In this document: positions 7,949-16,539 of the stretch, piece by piece
Layout of the letters: the number at the start of each line of letters is the position of its first letter
How positions within the stretch are numbered: position 1 is the stretch's first letter
Source: CAIYTF01 sp963664845
Lineage (GTDB): Bacteria; Bacteroidota; Ignavibacteria; Ignavibacteriales; Ignavibacteriaceae
Length of the DNA: 64,000 nt
Assembly (NCBI GenBank): GCA_963664845.1
Contig: OY761615.1
Span: 1,054,001 to 1,118,000 of the forward strand
Direction of reading: 5' to 3'
Made by a program: the position numbers and the translations under genes
The notes under the pieces: model-generated
What the model saw: only the letters and a program-made list of their open reading frames with translations
Told to the model about the DNA's origin: nothing
The model's database searches: none

Positions 7949-9238
7949 TTATAAAATTTCCGCAAACAAATCATATTCGTTTGCGTCAATAATTTTTGCC
8001 TGATAAAAATCGCCTGCTTTAAGCAGTTGAGTATCTGATTTTATTAAAACCTCACCATCGACTTCCGGCGCATCCCGATAGGACCGGGCAATATAGTACT
8101 CACCCTCTTTTGCATCAACCATAATTTCCAAAGTTGAGCCAACAAGAGCTTCATTTTTTTTCTGCGAAATTTCCTGCTGAATTTCCATTATCCGGTTCTT
8201 GCGTTCATTTTTCACATTGGCGGGAATCGGATCGCCCAAAGCGAAGCTGGGCGTGGTATCTTCGGTAGAATACGTAAAAACTCCCAGCCGCTCGAACTCA
8301 AACTCCCGTATAAAATCACATAGCTCTTCAAAATCTTTGTCGGTTTCGGATGGATAACCAACAATGAAGGTTGTTCGCAGCACAAGTCCGGGAATTCTGC
8401 TCTTTAGTTTTTCTAAAAGCTCAATGGTCCGTCTTTTGGTGATGCCCCGGCGCATTGAACGCAGGCAGTCATCCGAAATGTGCTGCAGAGGGATGTCGAT
8501 ATACTTCAGTATCTTGGGATTATCAGCCATGATATCAATGAGGTCGTCGGGGAAATGCGAAGGATATGCATACATCAGCCGTATCCATTTAATAGCCTCA
8601 ATGCGGCTAAGTTCATCGAACAATTTGGCGGGAACCCTTTCGCCATAAAGATCTTTCCCGTAATCAGTTGTATCCTGACCAATAATGATAAGCTCTTTAG
8701 TGTTATTTGCGGCGAGGAATTCCGCCTCCTGTATAAGTGACTTTATATCTCTCGAGTGATGCTTCCCCCTCATCAGCGGGATGGCACAAAACGAGCAGGG
8801 GTTATCGCATCCTTCAGAAATTTTCAGATAAGCAAAGTGTGAAGGAAGGCTCAGTACGCGTTCACCCAGGAGTTCATAACGGAGAGTCCCTCCGATATTT
8901 TTTATGATGCCTTCATAATCCTCAGTGCCGAAAAAATTATCCACTTCAGGAAGTTCATTCTGCAATTCATCTTTATAACGCTGGGAGAGACACCCTGCTA
9001 CGATAACTTTATTGAGAACGCCACTTTTTTTCAGTTTAATTGCTTCAAGGATGGCATTAATGGATTCTTCCTTAGCTGCTTCGATAAAGCCACAGGTATT
9101 AATAATCACCGTGTCGGCTTCCTCTCCATTCTCTGTCAATCTGAAATTGTTCAACTTGATCTGATTCATAAGCCGTTCTGAATCAACCGTGTTTTTTGAA
9201 CAGCCAAGCGTCACTACACTAATCTTTTCTTTTCGCAT
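7949..9238 (-). CDS. rimO: Ribosomal protein S12 methylthiotransferase RimO
   Basis: This radical-SAM enzyme adds a methylthio group to an Asp of ribosomal protein S12. The N-terminal UPF0004 domain has its three cluster cysteines in 'TLGCSKNTVDSE', 'NTCGFIEAAKEES' and 'AGCLSQRY'. The central radical-SAM motif is 'SEGCDNPCSFCAIPLMRG', and a TRAM domain occupies the C-terminus. 'GCSKNTVDSE' and 'KHHSR' distinguish it from MiaB, which is encoded at 18404-19753. ATG at 9238 gives 429 residues and avoids overlap with cdsA; the longer frame would start at TTG 9259. Confidence 0.96.
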   Translation of the reverse strand: MRKEKISVVTLGCSKNTVDSERLMNQIKLNNFRLTENGEEADTVIINTCGFIEAAKEESINAILEAIKLKKSGVLNKVIVAGCLSQRYKDELQNELPEVDNFFGTEDYEGIIKNIGGTLRYELLGERVLSLPSHFAYLKISEGCDNPCSFCAIPLMRGKHHSRDIKSLIQEAEFLAANNTKELIIIGQDTTDYGKDLYGERVPAKLFDELSRIEAIKWIRLMYAYPSHFPDDLIDIMADNPKILKYIDIPLQHISDDCLRSMRRGITKRRTIELLEKLKSRIPGLVLRTTFIVGYPSETDKDFEELCDFIREFEFERLGVFTYSTEDTTPSFALGDPIPANVKNERKNRIMEIQQEISQKKNEALVGSTLEIMVDAKEGEYYIARSYRDAPEVDGEVLIKSDTQLLKAGDFYQAKIIDANEYDLFAEIL

Positions 9239-9245
9239 TCTATCA

Positions 9246-10067
9246 CTAATTCTTAACAAATAATTTCAGATAAAGGTATATCACCGGAGCAACAGCAATG
9301 AGCGAATCGAACCGGTCCATTATCCCGCCATGACCGGGGATAATATTAGATGAGTCTTTTACCCCGGCATCCCGCTTCAACCAGGATTCTGCAAGGTCGC
9401 CAAACTGACCGACAACACCAACAATGAGTCCAAGAGACACAACATCAGTCCAGCTTAGAAAATTCAGGAACCACACCCTGGCCACAATGAAGGTCAGCAC
9501 GGCAAACACAAAGCCAAAAACGGCTCCTTCCCAGCTTTTCTTGGGACTCACCCGCAGGAACAACCTGTGCTTGCCAAAACGAAGTCCACCAAAATAGGCA
9601 GCGGAATCACAAACCCAAATAGAGGCCAGCGTGGTGATAACGAGCAACCCGCCGAACAGATAATCCGGTGAGGTAAAAAATTCTCTGATATGTATAAGGC
9701 AGCTTAAAAAGAGCCCAATATAAAACACTCCAAGAAGTGTTGTGCCAATATTGCTGACAGCTGATCCTTTATTTCGAAACATTTCGAAAACAACTACGGG
9801 GAACACCAAAAGCAACACCAGAAGTTCAAAATCAAGAACGTGGAAATAGGTATTCAGCACTATCGCCGCTACACTGATGTAGCCCATCGTTATATCGGGA
9901 TAGAATGTTTTCTTTTTTGCAATGTGGATCAGTTCATAATACGCCAGAATTGCAATAACCAACACCAATCCAAGAAACGCGAGCCCACCGGCTGCACATG
10001 CTCCAAGAAAAAACGGTATCGCGATTACTGAAACAAGGATGCGAACTTTTGTGTTACTTAAGCTCAT
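9246..10067 (-). CDS. cdsA: Phosphatidate cytidylyltransferase CdsA
   Basis: CdsA makes CDP-diacylglycerol from phosphatidate and CTP, the branch point of phospholipid synthesis. The 273-residue protein is almost wholly hydrophobic with several membrane helices. It carries the CDS signature near the C-terminus: 'SPKKSWEGAVFGF', then 'GQFGDLAESWLKRDAGVKD' and 'PGHGGIMDRFDSL'. The ATG at 10067 follows the DUF2007 stop codon at 10068 with no gap. Confidence 0.95.
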   Translation of the reverse strand: MSLSNTKVRILVSVIAIPFFLGACAAGGLAFLGLVLVIAILAYYELIHIAKKKTFYPDITMGYISVAAIVLNTYFHVLDFELLVLLLVFPVVVFEMFRNKGSAVSNIGTTLLGVFYIGLFLSCLIHIREFFTSPDYLFGGLLVITTLASIWVCDSAAYFGGLRFGKHRLFLRVSPKKSWEGAVFGFVFAVLTFIVARVWFLNFLSWTDVVSLGLIVGVVGQFGDLAESWLKRDAGVKDSSNIIPGHGGIMDRFDSLIAVAPVIYLYLKLFVKN

Positions 10068-10430
10068 CTATTCCTGGTCGTTCCCTTCTTCAGTTTCAGG
10101 CCCGTTCCCCGACTCGGCAGTTTTTTCAATAAACTCAAGAGCATCCGGAGCATCGTGCTGCTGCACAAACACCTTTATGATGCTTGTGTCGCCCGGACCC
10201 GGATAGCTTCGGTCTTTTTGGTTAATAATATAGGATTCAATTCCGGCGCTTTCCAAATTTGAACTTATCATTTGCGCTTCAATCAGATCAGCCGTTGTAT
10301 ATACAAGGGCATAGTCTTCTGATGAAAAGTGTTCTTCTTCGGTTAGCTCAGCTACCAAAGGGACATCACAATCCGCACATTTTTCAATTCCAGGGATATA
10401 TTCAGATTTGCAGTTTGGGCAGAATGGCAT
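10068..10430 (-). CDS. Zinc-ribbon DUF2007-type small protein
   Basis: This 120-residue protein begins with a zinc ribbon, Cys4-x2-Cys7 and Cys18-x2-Cys21. A DUF2007 (putative signal-transducing, ferredoxin-like fold) domain follows: 'ALVYTTADLIEAQMISSNLESAGI' in the middle and 'IKVFVQQHDAPDALEFI' near the end. Biochemical function is unknown. It lies between the CPBP protease and cdsA, 17 bases from the former and directly abutting the latter. Confidence 0.85.
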   Translation of the reverse strand: MPFCPNCKSEYIPGIEKCADCDVPLVAELTEEEHFSSEDYALVYTTADLIEAQMISSNLESAGIESYIINQKDRSYPGPGDTSIIKVFVQQHDAPDALEFIEKTAESGNGPETEEGNDQE

Positions 10431-10446
10431 AACAAGACTCCTGTTG

Positions 10447-11391
10447 TTAGGGAAGAAATTTCTGTTTGGAATAGTAACGATTAATCATGTATAAAACTAT
10501 CCCAAAAAGAATTGACAAACATAAAACCGTTAACGTTGATGACCTGAATTCCAACAAAGACACCGGCGCAAATGTGTCTGTGTCCCGTCCACCAGCAGGT
10601 GTGAAAAACACTACTATGGTCGCAACGAAATTATTCAAAAAGTGTAAAAACATACTTACAAAAATGGAGTCGGAGCGATACACGGCATAGCCAAAATAGA
10701 GCCCCAACAGGAACAACGGAAGGGTTCCAAACGGGTTCATATGCATTGCAGCGAAGAAAATTGCAGTAAAGAAGGCACCAAGAAATTTGGTGAACCGCAG
10801 CTCAAATGATTTCTGAAGAAAGCCACGAAAAAACACTTCCTCACAAATTGCCGGAGTGATGGCTACGACACAAATAATAAGAAGCTTATCAATAAAATTT
10901 GATGGATGCAGAAGGCTGCTATACGCATCCTGCGTCATTTTATCCATCTGTATCAGAAAATCAAGCGATTTTTTAACAATTGCAGATTTTTCTGCAAGGT
11001 GTGAAATAAAAAAATTCTGGAGTACGGCAAGATTGCCAAGCAAGGGAATCAGCAAAAGCAACCCAAGTCCGAATACGCCCGCTTCCCACAAATGAGGAAT
11101 CTTGACGCGTATGACCTTAGATACATCACCATAAATGAATAATGATAAAGCCAATCCCGGGAGCAGAAAAAACCAAAGCTGGTTGGCAATCTGAAGCATG
11201 CGAATGGGAGCCGACGAAAAGTCCTGCTGCTTAAAACCAAATATTGCCAAGTGGAGCAACGCTCCGCCCAGAGTGTTAAGCACCAACACAACAGCAAGCC
11301 CCAGAAAGGCAGCCTTAACAGGCGAATATCTTGGGTTCTCGGGTGAAAAGCTCATCTTCCTGTGCTCCCCGGAGGAGTATTCATCACTCAT
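10447..11391 (-). CDS. CPBP-family intramembrane metalloprotease
   Basis: The 314-residue integral membrane protein shows the three conserved CPBP (Rce1-like, ABI) motifs: E-E-V-F-F-R-G-F, then 'FFAAMHMNPFG' with the conserved His, and 'FLHFLNN' with His and Asn. About eight hydrophobic segments are visible. The family includes CAAX-processing proteases and bacteriocin-immunity proteins. With no bacteriocin gene nearby, a general membrane-protease role is likelier. It follows the DUF3108 gene by 9 bases. Confidence 0.88.
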   Translation of the reverse strand: MSDEYSSGEHRKMSFSPENPRYSPVKAAFLGLAVVLVLNTLGGALLHLAIFGFKQQDFSSAPIRMLQIANQLWFFLLPGLALSLFIYGDVSKVIRVKIPHLWEAGVFGLGLLLLIPLLGNLAVLQNFFISHLAEKSAIVKKSLDFLIQMDKMTQDAYSSLLHPSNFIDKLLIICVVAITPAICEEVFFRGFLQKSFELRFTKFLGAFFTAIFFAAMHMNPFGTLPLFLLGLYFGYAVYRSDSIFVSMFLHFLNNFVATIVVFFTPAGGRDTDTFAPVSLLEFRSSTLTVLCLSILFGIVLYMINRYYSKQKFLP

Positions 11392-11400
11392 TGGGAACTG

Positions 11401-12201
11401 TCATTTCCTTGAATTCGGATATCCGGCCAGCCCTTCATATGAAGTAAGCTCAGCGTCAATGGAACCGATTAAAATCTTTGTCTTAACTTTTACCGGAATC
11501 TTCAGTTCATCGTTTGAAAGCCAAATGAAGATGGAACCTTCGGTTTTAAACAGCCCGCCTTCTCGTATTATGGGTTCAACAATAATGCAATCAAAAGTAC
11601 CGGCAACAACGCTGATCCTCTCTCTGCCGACGAACCTGACATCCAAATCGTACACTTTATCCTTGTAAAAATTGTACAACTTAAAGGTATCGCCAGCCTT
11701 CATTTTGGAGTAATTATACGTACGGGCAAAATAAAACGCAGAAACAATATCGTTCACATACTTAGGTATGACATATTCACCCTCAGACGTTTTTGCCTTC
11801 AACTTCCGGTGATCGAAGTAAGCAGAAAAGTCCCTTGAGAATTTACCTTCACGAATGTGTTGTTCAAATCGCCAGGGGAAAATGCCCAACGCATCAACAT
11901 AGGTTTCATAACGATCGCGCACTTTATAAATCCAGTCAAAACCCGACACGGAATTAACCTCGAAAGTAATATGATATGCATCACGACCAGATATTTTTTT
12001 CTTGTTGGGGATGCTCATAACCGCTGTGCCCGCAGTAACAAACCCATATTTTACATCAAAGGTAAGCCTCTCACCTTCTTTAAATGCTTTATTTTCAAGT
12101 TTTCTAAAATCATCTCCCCCGGGTTCCGACGCCATGACTTTTGTTGTAAGCATGCATGGCAGCAACAGAACCAGAAGCAGCTTCGCGAAAGAAACTCTCA
12201 T
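11401..12201 (-). CDS. DUF3108 periplasmic protein
   Basis: A signal peptide (about 1-24) precedes a DUF3108 domain: 'FKEGERLTFDVKYGFVTAGTAVM', then 'FEQHIREGKFSRD' and 'GTFDCIIVEPI' with 'FIWLSNDELKIPVKVKTKI' near the end. The domain is common in Bacteroidota and Proteobacteria and probably binds a hydrophobic or envelope ligand; its function is not known. The ATG overlaps the end of the glycosyltransferase gene (12198-12201), so it is co-translated with an LPS-type enzyme. Confidence 0.85.
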   Translation of the reverse strand: MRVSFAKLLLVLLLPCMLTTKVMASEPGGDDFRKLENKAFKEGERLTFDVKYGFVTAGTAVMSIPNKKKISGRDAYHITFEVNSVSGFDWIYKVRDRYETYVDALGIFPWRFEQHIREGKFSRDFSAYFDHRKLKAKTSEGEYVIPKYVNDIVSAFYFARTYNYSKMKAGDTFKLYNFYKDKVYDLDVRFVGRERISVVAGTFDCIIVEPIIREGGLFKTEGSIFIWLSNDELKIPVKVKTKILIGSIDAELTSYEGLAGYPNSRK

Positions 12202-13238
12202 ACGTTCTCCAATAATACCGTTTTTGAAATAGCCTCAATTGTCTGACAAACCGCCATCATATCAATAGATTGCATACAATTCAGTTTGCCACATTGCCCA
12301 ATGGTGCAATCAGTGCAGGCAATGCCTGGAGTGAAAACACTGGCTTTTTCTGTCCAGGGTCCCCAGCGTTCTGCCGAGCATACCCTCACCTTAGGAAAAA
12401 ACCCAATTACCTGTTTACCCATTGCGGAGGCAAGATGCAAAGGGCCGGTTGAATTCGAAACAAAAATAAAGCTTTTTTCTATTAATCCCATCAAATCCGG
12501 CAAAGTTAATTTCCCGGCAAAATTCACTGCGGGGACGGCATTGCCAATCTTTTGGCATAATTGCGTCTCATCTTTGCTCCCCGTACAAACAATCTTCAGG
12601 AGAGTTCGTTTATGGATCAATTCCGCAAGCTCAATGAACTTTTCAATGGGGAGGTCAACCGCACTTCCCCCGCTACCCGGATGTAAGATACAATACTTTT
12701 CCCCGTTGCCAATGTTGTTAGCCTCAAGAATCCGGGCGGCTTCATTTTCTATCTCTGCAGGCAGTTGTAACGCATATTCCGCTCCAGACTTGGTAAGGAG
12801 CTCTTGTATACCGATTTCACTCAGCATTCGCACGTTATACTGTGCTTCGTGATATAAAACTGCGCTCCGGTGATCCCTGATTGGTTTGTTGAACAGAAAC
12901 GAATACCACCTGTATGCAGTTCCGATACGGATTGGAATGCCTGCCAGCATAGCTGCCATCGCAACTTTGAAGTTAGGCGAAACAATAAATATGCAGTCAA
13001 ATGATTGCTCGCGGAGTTGCCTCACCATGGGGAGGATTTCAAATTCGCCGGGAACAACAAGCGTATGATCCACCACAGTGGAAAAGTCCGGAATTGGCCT
13101 GGTGTATTCGCGAACGGCAAATGTCACTTTAGTATCCGGATAATGTTTTTTAATTACCGCGGCCATCGGAAGTGTTAGGGTAACATCGCCAATCCGGTCA
13201 GTTCTGAGAATACAAATATTTTGGGGAGGTTTAATCAC
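12198..13238 (-). CDS. Glycosyltransferase family 9 (heptosyltransferase-like)
   Basis: The 346-residue enzyme has the GT9 N-terminal motif 'ILRTDRIGDVTLTLPMA', a second Rossmann half with 'CILHPGSGGSAVDLP', and the donor-site region 'VSNSTGPLHLASAMGKQVIGFFP'. A cysteine group near the C-terminus ('CTDCTIGQCGKLNCM') is typical of GT9 from this lineage. GT9 enzymes add heptose or similar sugars to lipopolysaccharide core in the cytoplasm. The start is GTG at 13238, forming a GTGA overlap with the glycosylase stop. Confidence 0.9.
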   Translation of the reverse strand: MIKPPQNICILRTDRIGDVTLTLPMAAVIKKHYPDTKVTFAVREYTRPIPDFSTVVDHTLVVPGEFEILPMVRQLREQSFDCIFIVSPNFKVAMAAMLAGIPIRIGTAYRWYSFLFNKPIRDHRSAVLYHEAQYNVRMLSEIGIQELLTKSGAEYALQLPAEIENEAARILEANNIGNGEKYCILHPGSGGSAVDLPIEKFIELAELIHKRTLLKIVCTGSKDETQLCQKIGNAVPAVNFAGKLTLPDLMGLIEKSFIFVSNSTGPLHLASAMGKQVIGFFPKVRVCSAERWGPWTEKASVFTPGIACTDCTIGQCGKLNCMQSIDMMAVCQTIEAISKTVLLENV

Positions 13239-13840
13239 TTCGACACCCAGGGGTTTCCCTTAAGGAAAAAGCGCCATGGTTTTCCCTTGTCTTTCGAAAT
13301 TCCGATACGGGTTGAACTGCCAATGGCATCCGGAGCAATTCTTTTTCCTGATGTAATAAATATTCGCTCTTCATCGACGGCAAGACCATTGTCATCCCGT
13401 GAAATGCCAAAGGCCTGGCACAGCTTTCCCGGGCCGTTTGTGAGTGTGATGAATTTGTTTGTTGCCGGTCTGCTGACGGATCCAAATCGGTTCTTCAGCA
13501 TTGTCTCCTGCCCTTCCAAGGGTTCAACGGCTCTAATCAAGACAGCCTGCCCCTGCTCCGGTGTTCCAGTAACAAAATTAAGACAATGATGAGCCCCATA
13601 GGTAAAATAAACGTAAATATGTCCCCCGTTAAGGAACATCGGTTTATTCCGATTTTTTATGCCACCAAACGCATGGGATGCTTCATCGTCCTCACCGCGA
13701 TAAGCTTCCACTTCAACTATCATTCCGCTGAGTAAATCAGTATCCGTTTTTTTAATGAGAATTTTACCGAGCAATGCGGGCGCAACAAGAAGCGCATCTT
13801 TTTGAAAGAATTTTGGTGAAAGAGGTTTGCGATATTGCAT
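13235..13840 (-). CDS. DNA-3-methyladenine glycosylase, AAG/MPG type
   Basis: At 201 residues this matches the AAG (alkyladenine glycosylase) family: 'FFQKDALLVAPALLGK', the catalytic region 'EVEAYRGEDDEASHAF', 'YVYFTYGAHHCLNFV', 'VLIRAVEPLEG' and 'NGPGKLCQAFGI'. It removes alkylated and deaminated purines, starting base-excision repair. It has no operon partner in repair here and lies among envelope genes, separated from the TPR gene by 17 bases and overlapping the GT9 gene by 4. Confidence 0.95.
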   Translation of the reverse strand: MQYRKPLSPKFFQKDALLVAPALLGKILIKKTDTDLLSGMIVEVEAYRGEDDEASHAFGGIKNRNKPMFLNGGHIYVYFTYGAHHCLNFVTGTPEQGQAVLIRAVEPLEGQETMLKNRFGSVSRPATNKFITLTNGPGKLCQAFGISRDDNGLAVDEERIFITSGKRIAPDAIGSSTRIGISKDKGKPWRFFLKGNPWVSK

Positions 13841-13857
13841 TTTTTGAGAGGATCTGG

Positions 13858-14538
13858 TTAGGATGACAATTTGGATTCGAGGCCGGCAATTATGGTTTCA
13901 AATTCATTTCTTCGTTCCGGAAATTTCACCCCCAACAGGCGATAAACAGAAATGGCTTCAGCGAAACGGTTTTGGGCTGCATAAATTTTTGCGAGTGTTT
14001 CCGAAACAATGAAGGGTTCATCATCCCCCTGTTCAGCAGAATTCACAATATCCTCCTGATCTTCTTCGACAACAGCAATCTTGGCTTTTTCTATCTTCCG
14101 GGCGAGTTCTTCCAGATCATCAAATGTGGGTTTCGCAATAAACTGCTCATCCTGCTCCGAATGCCAGTCAACCTGTTCCTCAACATGTGTGGCCGGTTTG
14201 GACACGGAAAAGGGAGAGCGCATTTTTTTGAATGCTTCCACTTCTTTTTGAAACATGAGGAATGACTGTTCAGAATCGATGAGGGATGCTGCAAACGAAT
14301 AGTGTTCCTGGGCCTGCTGATAGTTTCCCAAAAGGCTTAAAGCCCGGCCAAGCAAAACATGTGCCGTAGGGTAATCGGGATAAATAGCAAGCCCGCTTTC
14401 AAGTGTGTGACAAGCTTCTTCCAGATTATTTACTTCAATTTCTTTATTGGCCCGACGAATAAACAACGGTGAACGTTTGTCAAACTCGTAGACCAACTCG
14501 GCTTTTTCGTTAAACAATTTTGCATCGTCTTTCTGCAC
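13858..14538 (-). CDS. TPR-repeat protein
   Basis: The 226-residue cytoplasmic protein has tetratricopeptide-like repeats at about 8-80 ('LEEACHTLESGLAIYPDYPTA', 'AHVLLGRALSLLGNYQQAQEHY') and one more at the C-terminus ('LAKIYAAQNRFAEAISVYRLL'). An acidic, low-complexity linker joins them. It starts at GTG 14538, three bases after the stop of the GT2 gene; no in-frame ATG is close by. The close spacing suggests it acts with that membrane glycosyltransferase, perhaps as a scaffold, but no specific partner can be named. Confidence 0.7.
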   Translation of the reverse strand: MQKDDAKLFNEKAELVYEFDKRSPLFIRRANKEIEVNNLEEACHTLESGLAIYPDYPTAHVLLGRALSLLGNYQQAQEHYSFAASLIDSEQSFLMFQKEVEAFKKMRSPFSVSKPATHVEEQVDWHSEQDEQFIAKPTFDDLEELARKIEKAKIAVVEEDQEDIVNSAEQGDDEPFIVSETLAKIYAAQNRFAEAISVYRLLGVKFPERRNEFETIIAGLESKLSS

Positions 14539-14541
14539 AAA

Positions 14542-15993
14542 TCACCTTTTGGTAGATGCGTGTCGAATCGATGTCAATGAAACAAATGAAAATCCCGTAA
14601 AGAACAGAAATTGGAATGGCAATGAAGAAATTTCCCGGAAATAGATAGAGGCGCAAATGCCGATGAAGCAATAAACCGCCATCATCAATTCAACGTAAAC
14701 CGTAATGTCAAGCTTCTTATTATTGTATTTTTTGCCTTTCCACGTGTCTTTATTGTCAACCAGTTTGAATTTCGGGGTTCTGACAAATTCGCTCTTCCAG
14801 GAAAATAACCCTTCAATAACCGCACGGGAATTATTTACGGCAAATCCCATTGAACCGGCCATGAAGAGCGGGAATAACAATATTTTCTTTCTCCAGTCCT
14901 CGCGAATATCTTTCTGGGAATAGAGGTAAAACATAAAGGAGCCGATGAAAGCCAGAACAAAAACAGACATGATGCCAAAATACAAATCGTGTGCACCACT
15001 GTTTTTCACGAATATCAACGGTACATTGAGGATTGCCGCAACAAGAGTGAATGGGAAAACCATATTGGCGCACAAATGGAACGTTGAGAGAATTTTAACC
15101 TTTAATGGCAGCTTTGATTTCCATACCAGCGGCATAATTTTTTTTGCTGTTTCGACCGCGCCTTTTGTCCACCGGAATTGCTGAGCCTTCAATGCGTTCA
15201 TTTCCGAAGGCAACTCGGCAGGCGAAATAATATCACGGAGAAAGATAAACTTCCAGCCCTTTAACTGAGCGCGGTAGCTCAAGTCCAGATCCTCGGTCAA
15301 TGTGTCTGCATGCCAGTTACCTGCATCAAAAATGCATGCTTTTCTCCACACACCACCGGTACCATTAAAATTAATGAAAAAACCTGCTTTGTTGCGCACA
15401 TTCTGTTCAATAACAAAGTGTCCGTCGAGTGAGAGTGCCTGGGTTTTGGTAAGAATGGAATATTCGCTGTTCAGATGCTCCCAGCGGGTTTGCACCATTC
15501 CAATTTTGCCATCGTTGAAATACGGAAGTGTTTTTTTCAGAAAATCTTTTTGCGGAACGAAATCAGCATCAAAAATGGCAACAAATTCACCTTTGGCAGA
15601 TTCCAGTCCGGCTTTCAATGCTCCGGCTTTATATCCTTCCCTGCTCCCGCGGCGAATGTGCAGAATATCAAACCCGAGCGCCTTCTTTTTTGCAATTGCT
15701 TCAGCAACAATAGTGATGGTTTCATCGGTGGAGTCATCGAGCACCTGAATTTCAATTTTGTCTTTGGGAAAGTCGATGGCACAAACATAATCGAGAAGCC
15801 GTTCAACAACGTATTGTTCGTTATAGAGCGGAAGCTGAATGGTGACCATGGTATCCGGGACTTTATCGTCAATTGGTTTGGGGTTTACATCCTTAAATTT
15901 GCGATAATAGTAAACCATAATCAAGGTATGGCACCCAAACACGAATAAAATCAGAAGGGATAAAAAATATGAGATAAGAACTACATTGTCCAT
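14542..15993 (-). CDS. Processive-type membrane glycosyltransferase family 2 (CESA-like)
   Basis: The 483-residue enzyme has an N-terminal membrane helix (about 5-28) and a cytosolic GT2 domain with all the catalytic landmarks: D-D at 86-87, D-A-D at 142-144, T-E-D at 233-235 and Q-Q-F-R-W at 271-275. About four membrane helices follow. Cellulose-synthase-like and ceramide-glucosyltransferase-like enzymes share this layout, and the chemistry is transfer of a sugar from a nucleotide donor to a polymer or lipid. The product is unknown. It is preceded by lptE (27 bases) and followed by the TPR gene. Confidence 0.9.
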   Translation of the reverse strand: MDNVVLISYFLSLLILFVFGCHTLIMVYYYRKFKDVNPKPIDDKVPDTMVTIQLPLYNEQYVVERLLDYVCAIDFPKDKIEIQVLDDSTDETITIVAEAIAKKKALGFDILHIRRGSREGYKAGALKAGLESAKGEFVAIFDADFVPQKDFLKKTLPYFNDGKIGMVQTRWEHLNSEYSILTKTQALSLDGHFVIEQNVRNKAGFFINFNGTGGVWRKACIFDAGNWHADTLTEDLDLSYRAQLKGWKFIFLRDIISPAELPSEMNALKAQQFRWTKGAVETAKKIMPLVWKSKLPLKVKILSTFHLCANMVFPFTLVAAILNVPLIFVKNSGAHDLYFGIMSVFVLAFIGSFMFYLYSQKDIREDWRKKILLFPLFMAGSMGFAVNNSRAVIEGLFSWKSEFVRTPKFKLVDNKDTWKGKKYNNKKLDITVYVELMMAVYCFIGICASIYFREISSLPFQFLFFTGFSFVSLTSIRHASTKR

Positions 15994-16020
15994 TATTGTT
16001 GACCTGTTTAAAAAGTATTA

Positions 16021-16539
16021 TTACCAGCCGGAGATTGTATCGATCAGGATATCTTCGGTAATGTTATCAATTGCCTTCTTTATAGCGGCATCTTTAGCGT
16101 CATTGCCGAGGGAAGTATCATAGTCACCATAATTGCTGAACTGCTTTTCATAGATCACTTTTTTCTTCACCATATCTCTAAAAACCGCGCTCACTGTTAT
16201 TGTCACCCTCCGGCTGCTTACGGTTGAACCCGAAGTGATGACTGAAGGCGCCGTACCAAATGAGGTGATAGTTGTCTCAAGGATGGCATCGGCGGTATTT
16301 CTTTCGCTGATCCGCAAACTATTGTCATCAATAAATTTTTGCGTCAGTTTCTGAGTAAATGTTTCTCTCAAACCTGCTTCGCCGGAACCGCTTTTATCGT
16401 CAGCGTACGGCACTGCGATGGTTTTCAAATGAGGTGGCACAGAAGAGCCGCTGAAAGAATAAGGGCACCCACCGCATCCTTCAAAAATACTAAGAAAGCT
16501 TAATAAAAACAACGTCGAAATAGTCAGGTGTATCTTCAT
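16021..16539 (-). CDS. LptE-family LPS-assembly lipoprotein
   Basis: This 172-residue protein has a lipoprotein signal ending in F-E-G-C, then 'PYSFSGSSVPPHLKTIAVP', the usual start of Bacteroidota LptE-like proteins. The rest is 'ETFTQKLTQKFIDDNSLRI' and repeated Thr/Ser-rich strands. LptE plugs LptD and helps move lipopolysaccharide to the outer leaflet. The ATG overlaps the TGA of the sigma-54-type activator (16536-16539), coupling it to the regulator. No lptD is in the window. Confidence 0.82.
   Translation of the reverse strand: MKIHLTISTLFLLSFLSIFEGCGGCPYSFSGSSVPPHLKTIAVPYADDKSGSGEAGLRETFTQKLTQKFIDDNSLRISERNTADAILETTITSFGTAPSVITSGSTVSSRRVTITVSAVFRDMVKKKVIYEKQFSNYGDYDTSLGNDAKDAAIKKAIDNITEDILIDTISGW

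Noticed and set aside
6658..7989. Longer GWxTD frame starting at TTG 7989
   Set aside because: It would bury the signal peptide and overlap rimO; ATG 7932 fits better.
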